This document shows, one piece after another, positions 1 to 8,218 of a stretch of DNA of 34,382 nucleotides. This DNA is from Phreatobacter sp. (GTDB lineage Bacteria > Pseudomonadota > Alphaproteobacteria > Rhizobiales > Phreatobacteraceae). The DNA is taken from contig NZ_JAUYFA010000019.1 in the NCBI RefSeq assembly GCF_030691135.1, positions 1-34,382 of the forward strand. The letters run 5' to 3'. The notes under the pieces are model-generated. The model was not told where the DNA came from. It saw only the letters and a list, made by a program, of their open reading frames with translations, and did not search any database. Position 1 is the first letter of the stretch. Each line of letters starts with the position of its first letter. Made by a program: the position numbers and the translations under genes.

Positions 1-166
1 TGGTATGCACCACCAGCCCGGTGCACAGGCCGACGGTGACGATCAGCCCCGCCGCCGGCCCGCGCAGCGCCGACTGCGTCAGCACGAATATATTGTCCGG
101 CCCCGGCGAAAGTCCCAGCACTACCGAGGCGGCGAAAAAAACTGCGAGCGTGTCGAGCGGGATCAT
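1..166 (-). CDS. LysE/RhtB family exporter, N-terminal part (cut by window edge)
   Basis: This is a predicted inner-membrane exporter of amino acids or related small molecules. Only the first 55 codons are in the window; the rest lies beyond the left edge. The visible protein starts MIPLDTLAVFFAASVVLGLS and continues with PGPDNIFVLTQS and GLCTGLVVHT. The PGPD(N) motif after the first membrane helix and the following glycine-rich second helix are the family signature. The ATG at 166 is the only suitable start, but no clear Shine-Dalgarno precedes it. An imperfect inverted repeat (168-188) occupies that spot instead. The gene lies 28 nt after the stop of the CoA ligase on the same strand, so it probably belongs to the aryl-CoA operon. 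A role in exporting the aromatic substrate or a toxic intermediate is inference from position only. Confidence 0.85.
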   Translation of the reverse strand, partial: MIPLDTLAVFFAASVVLGLSPGPDNIFVLTQSALRGPAAGLIVTVGLCTGLVVHT

Positions 167-167
167 G

Positions 168-188
168 GCGGTATTTTTGAAATATCGC
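168..188. promoter_or_regulatory. Short inverted repeat between CoA ligase stop and lysE start
   Basis: The sequence GCGGTATTT (168-176), a TTG spacer, then AAATATCGC (180-188) forms a 9-bp inverted repeat with one mismatch, which would be a G-U pair in RNA. It is much richer in A/T than its surroundings and fills the place where the ribosome binding site of the downstream exporter gene would be expected. It could be a protein-binding site, a small translational hairpin, or chance. There is no direct evidence of function. Confidence 0.3.
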
Positions 189-194
189 AGCCCA

Positions 195-1841
195 TCATGA
201 TTTTTGCCCTCGCAGCTTGAAGCGCTGCAGCTTGCCGGTCTCCGTGCGCGGCAGGGCGGCGACGAACTCGACCACGCGTGGATATTTGTAGGGAGCGATG
301 CTGTTCTTGACGAAATCCTGCAATTCCTCGATCAGGCTTGCCGACGCCACGCTGTCCGGCCGCAGCACCACGAATGCCTTGACGATCTGGCCGCGCGCCT
401 CGTCGGGCGCACCCACCACGCCGCACTCGGCCACCGCCGGATGCTTGTGCAGGGCGTCTTCCACTTCCGGCCCGGCGATGTTGTAGCCGGCGGAAACGAT
501 CATGTCGTCGGTGCGCGCCTGAAAGAAGAAATAACCGTCCGCATCCATCTTGTAGGCATCGCCGGTGATGTTCCAGCCGTTCGCCACATAATTTGTTTGC
601 CGCGCGTCGGCGAGATAGCGGCAGCCGGTCGGCCCGCGCACGGCGAGGCGGCCGGGCGTGCCGGGAGGCAGGTCCTCGCCGTCAGCGCCGATGACCTTGG
701 CCTCGTAGCCGGGGACCGGCTTGCCCGTGGCACCAGGGCGGATCGCCGCCTCGGGGGCCGAGATGAAGATGTGCAGCATCTCGGTGGCGCCGATGCCGTC
801 CATCAGCGTCAGGCCCGTTGCGGCCTGCCAGGCGTCGAAGGTCGCCTTGGGCAGGGCCTCGCCGGCCGAGACGCATTTCCTGAGGGAGCGCCAGTCATGG
901 TCGCCGAGGAGCGGGATCATGGCGCGGTAGGCAGTCGGCGCGGTGAAGCAGATGGTCGGCCGGAACGTCGCGATGGCGGGCAGGAGGTCGGCGGGCGAGG
1001 CCCTTTCCACCAGCACCGTCGAGGCGCCGACGCGGAGGGGGAAGAGCACGAGGCCGCCGAGGCCGAAGGTGAAGGCCAGCGGCGGCGAGCCGATGAAGCG
1101 GTCGTCGGCGGTCGGCCGCAAGACGTTGCCGGCATAGGCGTCGCAGATGGCGAGGAGGTCGCGGTGGAAATGCATGGTGCATTTCGGCTCGCCCGTCGTG
1201 CCAGACGTGAAGCCGAAGAGGCAGACGTCGTCGCGGGCGGTGTCGACCGGGGCGAAATCGGCGGAGGCGCCGGCGGCCTCCTCGCGCAGCGCCGAGAAGG
1301 TCACCACCTGTTTCAGGAAGCGCGAGCCGGCGGCCGTCCTGGTCAGTTCGTCGGTCAGCCGGTCATCGCAGAGGGCGAGGGCGATCTCCGCCTTGTCGAC
1401 GATCTGGCCGAGTTCCTTGGCGCGCAGCAGCGGCATGGTGGCGACGACGATGCCGCCGGCCTTGATGACCGCCAGATAGGCGGCGACCATGGTCGGGTTG
1501 TTCGGCGCGCGCAGCAGCACCCGGTTGCCGGGCACCATGCCGAGGGAGCCGGTCAGCACGTTGGCGACGCGGTTCACTTCCGCTGCGAGATCGGCATATG
1601 TCCAGTGCAGCCCGCCAGGCGCGAGGATCGCGGTGCGGCCGCCGCGGCCCTCCGCGACATGGCTGTCGACGAATGCGGTGACGCAGTTCAGCCGCTCGGG
1701 ATAGACGAGTTCGGGCCTGTCGAACAGGAAGGCCGGCTGCAGTTCCGGCGGCGGCAGGCCGCGCGCGGCGAAGGTGTCGACATGGGCGGAAACCACCCCC
1801 GACCGCAGCGTCACCACCGATCCTGTCACCGATCCCGTCAT
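195..1841 (-). CDS. 2-aminobenzoate/benzoate-type CoA ligase (AMP-forming)
   Basis: This 548-residue protein is an acyl-adenylate-forming enzyme that would activate an aromatic acid to its CoA thioester with ATP. The adenylation P-loop FTSGTTGEPK is at about residues 211-220. The C-terminal catalytic lysine lies in RTETGKLQRF (K537), and YNIAGPEVEDAL is the typical hinge-region motif. The length and the ATMPLLRAKEL-type middle region are those of the benzoate/2-aminobenzoate-CoA ligase family. The ATG at 1841 has AGGAG 6 nt upstream and lies 9 nt after the acyl-CoA dehydrogenase stop, so the two are co-transcribed. With the monooxygenase/reductase at 5037 in the same locus, 2-aminobenzoate (anthranilate) is the best substrate guess. 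Salicylate or another ortho-substituted benzoate is possible. Confidence 0.85.
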   Translation of the reverse strand: MTGSVTGSVVTLRSGVVSAHVDTFAARGLPPPELQPAFLFDRPELVYPERLNCVTAFVDSHVAEGRGGRTAILAPGGLHWTYADLAAEVNRVANVLTGSLGMVPGNRVLLRAPNNPTMVAAYLAVIKAGGIVVATMPLLRAKELGQIVDKAEIALALCDDRLTDELTRTAAGSRFLKQVVTFSALREEAAGASADFAPVDTARDDVCLFGFTSGTTGEPKCTMHFHRDLLAICDAYAGNVLRPTADDRFIGSPPLAFTFGLGGLVLFPLRVGASTVLVERASPADLLPAIATFRPTICFTAPTAYRAMIPLLGDHDWRSLRKCVSAGEALPKATFDAWQAATGLTLMDGIGATEMLHIFISAPEAAIRPGATGKPVPGYEAKVIGADGEDLPPGTPGRLAVRGPTGCRYLADARQTNYVANGWNITGDAYKMDADGYFFFQARTDDMIVSAGYNIAGPEVEDALHKHPAVAECGVVGAPDEARGQIVKAFVVLRPDSVASASLIEELQDFVKNSIAPYKYPRVVEFVAALPRTETGKLQRFKLRGQKS

Positions 1842-1850
1842 CGGACGCTC

Positions 1851-3047
1851 CTATCCGGCTGCCTTGGAATGCGCCGCGGCTTCCGCCTCGGCGAGATGGG
1901 CCCTGGCGATGACGACCTTCTGGACTTCGGACGCCCCCTCGTAGATGCGCAGGGCGCGGATCTCCCGGTACAGTTCCTCCACCTTTTCGCCTTTCTTGAC
2001 GCCCAGGCCGCCGAAGATCTGGATCGCCCGGTCGATGACCTTCTGGGCGTTTTCGGTGGCGACCATCTTGGCGATGGCCGCCTCTTTCGTGATGCGCGGC
2101 TTGCCCTGGTCCTTGGCCCAGGCGGCGCGGAAGACGAGCAGCGCCGCGGCCTCGAGCTCGGCGATACTGTCGGCGAGCGAGGCCTGGGTCAGTTGCAGGT
2201 CGGCGAGCGGGGCGCCGAACATTCGCCGGCTCCGCGCCCGCTGCGTCGCCTCGTCCAGGGCGCGCAGGCCCATGCCGAGGGCGGCGGCGGCGACGGTGGG
2301 GCGGAAGATGTCGAGATTGGCCATGGCCATGGCGAAACCACCGCCGGCCTTGCCGATCAGGGCATCCGCCGGCAGACGGCAATCCTCGAAGAGCAGGGTG
2401 GCCAGCGGATGGGGCGCGATGACGTCGATGCGCTCGGCGATGGACAGGCCGGCTGCGTCGGCGGGGACGATGAAGGCGGAGATGCCGCGCGCTCCCGGCG
2501 CCTCGCCGGTGCGTGCGAAGACGATGTAGCGATCAGCGATGCCGCCGTTGGAGATCCAGGTCTTGACGCCATCGAGCCGCCAGCCGTCGTCAAGGCGCGT
2601 CGCGGTGGTGGACATGGCGGCGACGTCGGAGCCGGCATCGGGCTCGGAGAGAGCGAAGGCGGCGATGGCCTTGCCGTCGCGCACCGGCGGGCAGCAGAGG
2701 GCCTTCTGCTCTGCCGTGCCGAAGAGCGAGACGACGCCGGTGCCGAGGCCCTGCATGGCGAAGGCGAAGTCGGCGAGGCCCTCGACATAGGCGAGGGTCG
2801 CGCGGGTGATGCAGAGGGTGCGCACGTCGAGGGCCGGCGTCAGGCCGCCCTGGTCGGCGGGCACGCAGGCGCGCAGCCAGCCCGCTTCACCCATGGCGGC
2901 GACGAGGCGGCGGCAGGAGCCGTCGACGTCGTCGTGGTCGACGAGGCCGGGCACGGTGCGGCCAGCCCAGTCGGCGAGGCGCGCGGCGTAGTCGCGGTGG
3001 CGGTCCTCGAAGAAGGGCAGCGAGAGGAGGTCAGCGGGGAGCGTCAC
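1851..3047 (-). CDS. Acyl-CoA dehydrogenase
   Basis: This 398-residue FAD flavoenzyme is predicted to oxidise an acyl-CoA to its 2,3-enoyl-CoA. [10 protein letters not shown] is the flavin/substrate loop and WISNG follows in the beta-domain. The C-terminal YEGASEVQK carries the catalytic base position (E370), and IQIFGGLGV is the usual C-terminal helix motif. No ATG fits the conserved N-terminus. The GTG at 3047 (protein [13 protein letters not shown]...) has GGAGG 4 nt upstream and gives the normal family length. It is the third gene of the aryl-CoA operon, separated from the hydratase by a 200-bp gap filled by a palindromic repeat. By analogy with the anthraniloyl-CoA route, it would act on the ring-reduced product of the monooxygenase/reductase. 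That substrate is inferred. Confidence 0.88.
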   Translation of the reverse strand: MTLPADLLSLPFFEDRHRDYAARLADWAGRTVPGLVDHDDVDGSCRRLVAAMGEAGWLRACVPADQGGLTPALDVRTLCITRATLAYVEGLADFAFAMQGLGTGVVSLFGTAEQKALCCPPVRDGKAIAAFALSEPDAGSDVAAMSTTATRLDDGWRLDGVKTWISNGGIADRYIVFARTGEAPGARGISAFIVPADAAGLSIAERIDVIAPHPLATLLFEDCRLPADALIGKAGGGFAMAMANLDIFRPTVAAAALGMGLRALDEATQRARSRRMFGAPLADLQLTQASLADSIAELEAAALLVFRAAWAKDQGKPRITKEAAIAKMVATENAQKVIDRAIQIFGGLGVKKGEKVEELYREIRALRIYEGASEVQKVVIARAHLAEAEAAAHSKAAG

Positions 3048-3070
3048 AGGGCCTCCGACAGAATGAAGGA

Positions 3071-3221
3071 CCCCACCCCAACCCTCCCCGCTCACGCGGG
3101 GAGGGGGGCTTCGGCGTCGCATCTGCAAACCAACGGCTTGGCCTGGCCCAACCCGAACGAACGGGGCGCGAGGTGGAAGTCCCCCTCTCCTCGCGCCAGC
3201 GAGGGGAGGGTGCGGGTGGGG
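3071..3221. repeat. ~150-bp palindromic intergenic repeat, copy A
   Basis: This element fills almost the entire gap between the enoyl-CoA hydratase and acyl-CoA dehydrogenase genes. It begins CCCCACCCCAACCCTCCCC and ends GGGGAGGGTGCGGGTGGGG, so the ends are near-perfect inverted repeats of about 19 bp. Each end also carries its own inner hairpin (CGCTCACGCG-type on the left, CTCGCGCCAGCGAG-type on the right). Its reverse complement closely matches the first ~40 bp of the element at 22474-22623, so both belong to one family in opposite orientation. It contains no open reading frame of note. If transcribed inside the operon it would form strong RNA stem-loops. Confidence 0.8.
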
Positions 3222-3247
3222 CCATTCCAAGCGCAGTGGCCATCCGC

Positions 3248-4090
3248 TCAATCCCCTTCGAAGACGGGCTTGGTCTTCGCCGCGAAGGCCTCGAAGGCGC
3301 GGCGGAAGTCCTTGGTGTCCATGCAGATCGCCTGCGCCATCGCCTCGGCCTCGATGGCCTCGTCGACCGACATGGCCCATTCCATGTGCAGCATGCGCTT
3401 GGTGATGGAATTGGCAAAGGTCGGACCGTCGGCGATCTCGCCCGCCATGGCCCTCGCCTCGGCCAGTACCGTGTCGGGGGTCGCGAGGCGGTTGAAGAAG
3501 CCCCAGGCATGGCCCTCCTCGCCGCCCATCATCCGGCCGGTATAGAGCAGCTCGGAGGCGCGGCCCTGGCCGATGATGCGGGGCAGGATGGAGCACGCGC
3601 CCATGTCGCAGCCGGCGAGCCCGACCTTGTTGAAGAGGAAGGCGACCTTGGTCTTCGCCGTGCCGACGCGCAGATCCGAGGCCATGGCGATGATGGCACC
3701 GGCGCCGACGCAGATGCCGTCGATGGCAGAGATGATCGGCTGCGGGCAGGCGCGCATCGCCTTGACCAGATCGCCGGTCATGCGGGTGAACTGCAGGAGG
3801 CCCGGCATGTCGCGGCCGGTCAGAGGCTCGATGATCTCGAAGACGTCGCCACCGGCGCAGAAATTGCCGCCGGCGCCGGTCACCACCACCACCTTGACGG
3901 AGGTATCGAAGGCCAGCGCCCGGAAGAGGTCGCCGAGTTCTGCATAGCTCTCGAAGGTCAGCGGGTTCTTCTTGTCGGGCCGGTTCAGCGTGATGGTCGC
4001 GACCTTGCCGGTCACCTCCCAGAGGAAGTGCGTCGCCTGCCATTCGGCGAGGTTCTGGCGGTGCGGGATGCGGTGGGTGGCGGGCTGCAT
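3248..4090 (-). CDS. Enoyl-CoA hydratase/isomerase family protein
   Basis: This 280-residue crotonase-fold protein is expected to act on an enoyl- or ring-derived acyl-CoA in the aromatic-acid pathway. The oxyanion-hole segments are visible: [12 protein letters not shown] (about 71-82) and [16 protein letters not shown] (about 126-141). The second catalytic glutamate of classical hydratases is kept (E180 in [10 protein letters not shown]). The position of the first one appears to be lysine (K155 in FLFNKVGL), and the usual PGAGG loop is CDMGAC. It may therefore be a specialised hydratase, hydrolase or isomerase rather than a standard crotonase. ATG at 4090 was chosen because AAGGA lies 7 nt upstream; the in-frame ATG at 4096 is too close to that site. 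The SDR gene ends 23 nt upstream. Confidence 0.85.
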   Translation of the reverse strand: MQPATHRIPHRQNLAEWQATHFLWEVTGKVATITLNRPDKKNPLTFESYAELGDLFRALAFDTSVKVVVVTGAGGNFCAGGDVFEIIEPLTGRDMPGLLQFTRMTGDLVKAMRACPQPIISAIDGICVGAGAIIAMASDLRVGTAKTKVAFLFNKVGLAGCDMGACSILPRIIGQGRASELLYTGRMMGGEEGHAWGFFNRLATPDTVLAEARAMAGEIADGPTFANSITKRMLHMEWAMSVDEAIEAEAMAQAICMDTKDFRRAFEAFAAKTKPVFEGD

Positions 4091-4113
4091 CGACATGTCC
4101 TTCGGCGTTTCCT

Positions 4114-4896
4114 TCAGATCTCTCCGCCCGCCACCGGCAGGGCGATGCCGGTGACGGCGGCGGCCTGATCGGAGACGAGCCAGAGCACGGCGCCCGCAAC
4201 CTCTTGCGGCTTGATCAGGCGGCCGATGGGCATGGATTTGGTCAGGTCGGCGAGGGCCGCCTCCGCGGTGCGGCCGGTCTTCGCCACGATCGTGTCGACG
4301 GAACCGGCGACGAGGTCGGTCTCGGTGAAGCCGGGGCAGACGCAATTGACGGTGACGCCGGAGGTCGCGACCTCCCTGGCGAGCGCCCGCGTCAGGCCGA
4401 CGACGCCGTGCTTCGCGGCGCAATAGGCGGAGACATAGGGATAGCCGGTGAGGCCGGCGGTGGAGGCGACGGAGACGATGCGCCCGGACCCACGCGCCAC
4501 CATGCCCGGCAGGACGGCGTGGATGCCGTCGAAGACGGCGGTGAGGTTGAGCGCGATCATCCGGTCGAAGAGCGCGGCCTCCATGCGCCGGATCGACGCG
4601 GTCTCGGCATGGCCGGCATTGTTGACGAGAATGTCGAGATCGCCCGCCGAGGCGATGGCCGTCGCCAGCGCGGCCCGGTCGGTGACGTCGCAGGCGATGG
4701 CGCGGACCGCGTCGCCCGCCGCCACCGTCGCGTCGAGGGCTGCGGCGCTGCGGCCGAGGACGGTGACGTCGGCGCCCTGCGCCGTCAGCGCCGCGGCAAT
4801 GGCCCGGCCGATGCCGCGTCCGCCCCCGGTGACGAGCGCACGCCTGCCGGTGAGCGGCATCACGGGGGATAATGAGGCGGCGGAATCCGTCGGCAT
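4114..4896 (-). CDS. SDR family oxidoreductase (3-hydroxyacyl-CoA dehydrogenase-like)
   Basis: This 260-residue short-chain dehydrogenase is the first gene of the minus-strand aryl-CoA operon. It has the cofactor motif TGGGRGIG (23-30), NNAG (92-95), and the catalytic serine, tyrosine and lysine at about S145, Y158 and K162 (SAYCAAK). The N-PG turn is [12 protein letters not shown]. In the anthraniloyl-CoA pathway an NAD-dependent dehydrogenase of this type would oxidise a hydroxyacyl-CoA intermediate; that role is inferred from the neighbours. An upstream in-frame ATG at 4929 was rejected: it lies inside an operator-like repeat, whereas the ATG at 4896 has AGGAGG 5 nt upstream. The gene is divergent from the monooxygenase/reductase across a 140-bp control region. 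Confidence 0.85.
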   Translation of the reverse strand: MPTDSAASLSPVMPLTGRRALVTGGGRGIGRAIAAALTAQGADVTVLGRSAAALDATVAAGDAVRAIACDVTDRAALATAIASAGDLDILVNNAGHAETASIRRMEAALFDRMIALNLTAVFDGIHAVLPGMVARGSGRIVSVASTAGLTGYPYVSAYCAAKHGVVGLTRALAREVATSGVTVNCVCPGFTETDLVAGSVDTIVAKTGRTAEAALADLTKSMPIGRLIKPQEVAGAVLWLVSDQAAAVTGIALPVAGGEI

Positions 4897-4916
4897 CGTG
4901 GCCTCCTGCCCGAATG

Positions 4917-4991
4917 TTTTAAGCTTCAAATATTTTCGGGCAAGTGGGTTGCCCCGCCTTGCCGGCGATTATTTTAAGCCTAAACTATTTT
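4917..4991. promoter_or_regulatory. Divergent promoter region with two operator-like repeats
   Basis: Two 20-bp direct copies, TTTTAAGCTTCAAATATTTT (4917-4936) and TTTTAAGCCTAAACTATTTT (4972-4991), agree at 17 of 20 positions and are spaced 55 bp start to start. Each also contains an imperfect palindrome around AAGCTT/AAGCCT. They stand out as A/T-rich islands in very GC-rich DNA. On the plus strand TTGCCG (4959-4964) with TAAACT (4981-4986) is a plausible promoter whose -10 would be covered by the second copy. On the minus strand TTGCCC (4943-4938) lies next to the first copy. A repressor binding both copies could shut both operons. Small palindromes of this kind suit MarR- or TetR-type regulators, but no regulator gene is in the window. 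Confidence 0.6.
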
Positions 4992-5036
4992 GTATGAGCC
5001 ATGACCTGCCCCCGGGCCATCGAGAGGAGTGATCCC

Positions 5037-7370
5037 ATGCGCATCGCGGTGATCGGCGGCGGACCCGGCGGGCTCTATTTCGCCATCCTGATGAAGAAAT
5101 GGCAGCCCGCGGCGGAGATCACCGTCTTCGAGCGCAACCGCCCGGACGACACGTTCGGCTTCGGCGTGGTCTTCTCCGACGCGACGCTCGACATTTTCGA
5201 GCGCTACGACGCGGAGAGCTACCGCGCCATCACCGAGAACTTCGCCTATTGGGACGACATCGAGGTTCGCTTCAAGGACACGGTGCACCGCATCGGCGGC
5301 AACGGCTTCTGCGGCTGCTCGCGCCAGACCCTGCTGATCCTGCTGCAGAACCGGGCGCGCCAGCTCGGCGTCGCCATGCAGTTCCAGACCGAGGTGGAGC
5401 CGGATCTCGCCGCCTTCGCCGGCTACGATCTCGTCGTCGCCTCGGACGGCATCAATTCGCGCATCCGTGAGGCGAGCCGCGACCACTTCCAGCCCGAGGT
5501 GGACCTGCGCCCCAACCGCTTCACCTGGCTCGGGTCCACCCGCGAGCTCGACGCCTTCACCTTCTTCTTCCGTGAGACGGAATTCGGCATCTTCATCGCC
5601 CACACCTACCAGTACGAGCCGGGCCGCTCGACCTGGGTCATCGAGACCGATCCGCAGACCTTCGCGCGCGCCGGGCTCGACGTGATGGACGAGGAAGCCT
5701 CCGCCCGCTTCCTCGAGGGCGTCTTCGCCGAGGAACTCGCCGGCCATCCGCTCATCACCAACCGCTCGCTGTGGCGGCAATTCCCGATGATCCGCTCCAA
5801 GCGCTGGGTGAAGGACAATGTGGTGCTGATGGGCGATGCCAAGGGCACGGCGCATTTCTCGATCGGCGCCGGCACCAAGCTCGCGATGGAGGATTCCATC
5901 GCCCTGTTCGACGCCCTGCGCGCCAAGGGCACGGTGGCCGAGGCGCTCGCCTCTTACGAGACCGACCGGCGCGAGGAGGTGGAGCGCACCCAGCACGCCG
6001 CCGACGTCTCGCTGGTCTGGTTCGAACATGTCGAGCGCTTCTGGGACATGGATCCGCGCCAGTTCGCCTTCGGCCTGATGACCCGGTCCAAGGCGATCAC
6101 CTACGAGAACCTGAAGCTGCGCGCCCCGGACTTCGTCGCCGAGACCGACCGGATGTTCGCGGAAGGCGTGGCCGGCGCTGATGTCGCCAGGCCCCGCCCG
6201 CCGCTGTTCCAGCCGCTCACCATGCGGGGCCTCACGGTGCCGAACCGCGCAGTGGTCTCGCCCATGTGCATGTATTCGGCGGTCGAGGGCATGCCGACCG
6301 ACTGGCACGTGGTGCACTATGGCGCCCGCGCCATCGGCGGCGCCGGGCTCGTCTATACCGAGATGGTCTGCGTCGCGCCGGATGCCCGCATCACGCCGGG
6401 CTGTGCCGGGCTCTGGTCCGACGAACAGGAGGCGGCCTGGGCGCGCATCGTCGGCTTCGCCCATGCGAACTCGCAGGCGAAGGTCTGCCTGCAGCTCGGC
6501 CATGCCGGCCGCAAGGGCGCGTCGAAGCTGATGTGGGAGGGCATGGACCGGCCGCTCACCGATGGGGCCTGGCCGATCGTCTCCGCCTCCCCCCTTCCCT
6601 ACTATCCCGAAAGCCAGGTGCCGGCGGAGCTGGACGAGGCCGGCATGGCGCGCATCACCGCCGAGTTCGTCGCGGCGACGCAGCGCGCGGCGCGCTGCGG
6701 CTTCGACATGCTGGAGCTGCACTGCGCCCATGGCTATCTCCTCGCCTCCTTCCTCTCGCCGCTGACCAACCAGCGCACGGACGCCTATGGCGGCAGCCTC
6801 GCAAACCGCCTGCGCTTCCCGCTCCGTGTCTTCGCGGCGATGCGCGCCGCCTGGCCGGCGGAGAAGCCCATGGCGGTGCGCATCTCGGCCACCGACTGGG
6901 CCGACGGCGGCATCACCGAGGCCGAGGCCATCGCCATCGCCCGCGCCTTCGCCGAGGCCGGCGTCGATCTCGTCGACGTCTCGACGGGGCAGACCACGCC
7001 GAAGAGCCGGCCGGTCTATGGCCGCATGTTCCAGACGCCGTTCTCCGACGCCATCCGCAATGTGGCCGAGGTGAAGACCATGTGCGTCGGCAACATCACC
7101 TCCGCCGACCAGATGAACACGATCCTCGCCGCCGGCCGCGCCGATCTCGTCGCCCTCGGCCGCCCGCATCTCGCCGACCCCGCCTTCATGCTGAAGGCGG
7201 CGGCCTGGTACGGCGTCGACATCCACCAGCCGCCGCAATATCAGCCCGGCAAGGACCAGGCGCTGCGCAATACGGTGAAGGACCGGGCGGATTTCGAGGC
7301 GCTGAAGGTGGCGGCCAAGCCGAAGCGGCACGCGCGGGGGAGCTTCGCGCCGAAGGCCGCGGCGGAGTAG
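5037..7370 (+). CDS. Bifunctional aryl-CoA monooxygenase/reductase (anthraniloyl-CoA or salicylyl-CoA type)
   Basis: This 777-residue fusion joins a flavoprotein monooxygenase to an old-yellow-enzyme reductase. The N-terminal half has the FAD dinucleotide motif GGGPGG (7-12) and the second FAD motif [10 protein letters not shown] starting at G266. From about residue 388 ([15 protein letters not shown]) an OYE-type FMN barrel follows, with [21 protein letters not shown] and [12 protein letters not shown]. This architecture is known from 2-aminobenzoyl-CoA monooxygenase/reductase, which hydroxylates and then reduces the aromatic ring. Related proteins are annotated as salicylyl-CoA 5-hydroxylase/oxidoreductase. 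ATG at 5037 is preceded by GAGAGGAG and starts directly at the Rossmann strand; the earlier ATG at 5001 adds 12 residues without homology features. The ligase, dehydrogenase and hydratase genes across the promoter supply the remaining steps. Confidence 0.88.
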   Translation: MRIAVIGGGPGGLYFAILMKKWQPAAEITVFERNRPDDTFGFGVVFSDATLDIFERYDAESYRAITENFAYWDDIEVRFKDTVHRIGGNGFCGCSRQTLLILLQNRARQLGVAMQFQTEVEPDLAAFAGYDLVVASDGINSRIREASRDHFQPEVDLRPNRFTWLGSTRELDAFTFFFRETEFGIFIAHTYQYEPGRSTWVIETDPQTFARAGLDVMDEEASARFLEGVFAEELAGHPLITNRSLWRQFPMIRSKRWVKDNVVLMGDAKGTAHFSIGAGTKLAMEDSIALFDALRAKGTVAEALASYETDRREEVERTQHAADVSLVWFEHVERFWDMDPRQFAFGLMTRSKAITYENLKLRAPDFVAETDRMFAEGVAGADVARPRPPLFQPLTMRGLTVPNRAVVSPMCMYSAVEGMPTDWHVVHYGARAIGGAGLVYTEMVCVAPDARITPGCAGLWSDEQEAAWARIVGFAHANSQAKVCLQLGHAGRKGASKLMWEGMDRPLTDGAWPIVSASPLPYYPESQVPAELDEAGMARITAEFVAATQRAARCGFDMLELHCAHGYLLASFLSPLTNQRTDAYGGSLANRLRFPLRVFAAMRAAWPAEKPMAVRISATDWADGGITEAEAIAIARAFAEAGVDLVDVSTGQTTPKSRPVYGRMFQTPFSDAIRNVAEVKTMCVGNITSADQMNTILAAGRADLVALGRPHLADPAFMLKAAAWYGVDIHQPPQYQPGKDQALRNTVKDRADFEALKVAAKPKRHARGSFAPKAAAE

Positions 7371-7385
7371 CTCGGCGGCAGGCCT

Positions 7386-8186
7386 CTACCGGCTCGCCGC
7401 CGACAGCCCGCCATCCACCGCGATCTCCGCCGCCGTGACATAGCGCGCCTCGTCGGAGACGAGGAACAGCACGGCCTGCGCCACGTCCCAGGCATCCCCC
7501 ATCCTGCCCGTCGGCACCTGCGCGTTGCGGGAGGCGATGAGCGCCGCGACGTCGCCGCCGGCGACCTGCTTCGCCAGCCGGTGCTCGACCAGCGGCGTGT
7601 GCATGAGGCCGGGGATGACCGTGTTGCAGCGGATGGCCTGCTTCGCATAGGTCACCGCGATGGAGCGCGAGAAGCCGAGAATGCCGAGCTTGGTGGTCGT
7701 ATAGGCGACGTGCGGCCGGTCGGGCAGGATGCGCACCCCGGCGATGGACGACAGGTTGACGATGGCGCCGCCGCCCTGCCGCTGCATCGCCGGGATGACG
7801 TATTTGCAGGCGAGGAAGGCGGTCTTCAGGTTGAGGTCGAGCTGGAGGTCCCAGACCTCCTCGCTCATCGTCACCGGGTCTCCCGGCGCCGATCCCCCGA
7901 CATTGTTGATCAGGATGTCGATGCGCCCGAAGCGGGCGAGGCAGTCGGCGACGGCCGCCTCGACCTCCCCGGCCTGCGTCATGTCGACGGCGCGGGCGAC
8001 GGCGGTGCCGCCCTCCGCCGCGATCAGCCGCTGCGTCTCTTCCGCCGCGGCGAGGGTAATGTCGGTGCCGTAGACGGTGGCGCCCTGGCGGGCGAGCAGC
8101 ACCGCGGTGGCCTTGCCGTTGCCCCAGCCCTCCCCCGCCGAACCGGCTCCGGAGATGAAGGCCACCTTGCCGGTGAGGTCATGCAT
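7386..8186 (-). CDS. SDR family oxidoreductase
   Basis: This 266-residue NAD(P)-dependent short-chain dehydrogenase has an unknown substrate. Its cofactor loop is unusual, SGAGSAGEGWGNGKA, carrying extra glycines compared with the standard TGxxxGxG. NNVG replaces NNAG, and the active site is SSIAGVRI...YTTTK. The ATG at 8186 (MHDLTGKVAF) has CGGAG 8 nt upstream. An in-frame start at 8222 would overlap pncB and adds residues with no family features. It lies 32 nt downstream of pncB on the same strand, so the two are probably co-transcribed. It converges with the monooxygenase/reductase with only 15 nt between the stops. Nothing in the sequence ties it to the aromatic pathway, although proximity allows it. 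Confidence 0.85.
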   Translation of the reverse strand: MHDLTGKVAFISGAGSAGEGWGNGKATAVLLARQGATVYGTDITLAAAEETQRLIAAEGGTAVARAVDMTQAGEVEAAVADCLARFGRIDILINNVGGSAPGDPVTMSEEVWDLQLDLNLKTAFLACKYVIPAMQRQGGGAIVNLSSIAGVRILPDRPHVAYTTTKLGILGFSRSIAVTYAKQAIRCNTVIPGLMHTPLVEHRLAKQVAGGDVAALIASRNAQVPTGRMGDAWDVAQAVLFLVSDEARYVTAAEIAVDGGLSAASR

Positions 8187-8218
8187 GGGTCTGGCTCCGC
8201 TGGGTGGGTGTGCCCCCG

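Noticed and set aside
204-3545. Very long open frame on the plus strand across the ligase and dehydrogenase genes
   Set aside because: It is antisense to three well-supported genes, has Arg/Gly/Asp-rich composition typical of shadow frames in GC-rich DNA, and shows no domain.
4980-7331. Long minus-strand open frame antisense to the monooxygenase/reductase
   Set aside because: Composition and lack of any domain mark it as a shadow of the fusion gene.
7372-7403. 8-bp perfect stem (TCGGCGGC/GCCGCCGA) spanning the convergent stops as a possible terminator
   Set aside because: The 16-nt loop is long, no T-run follows on either strand, and half of it is coding sequence of the SDR gene.
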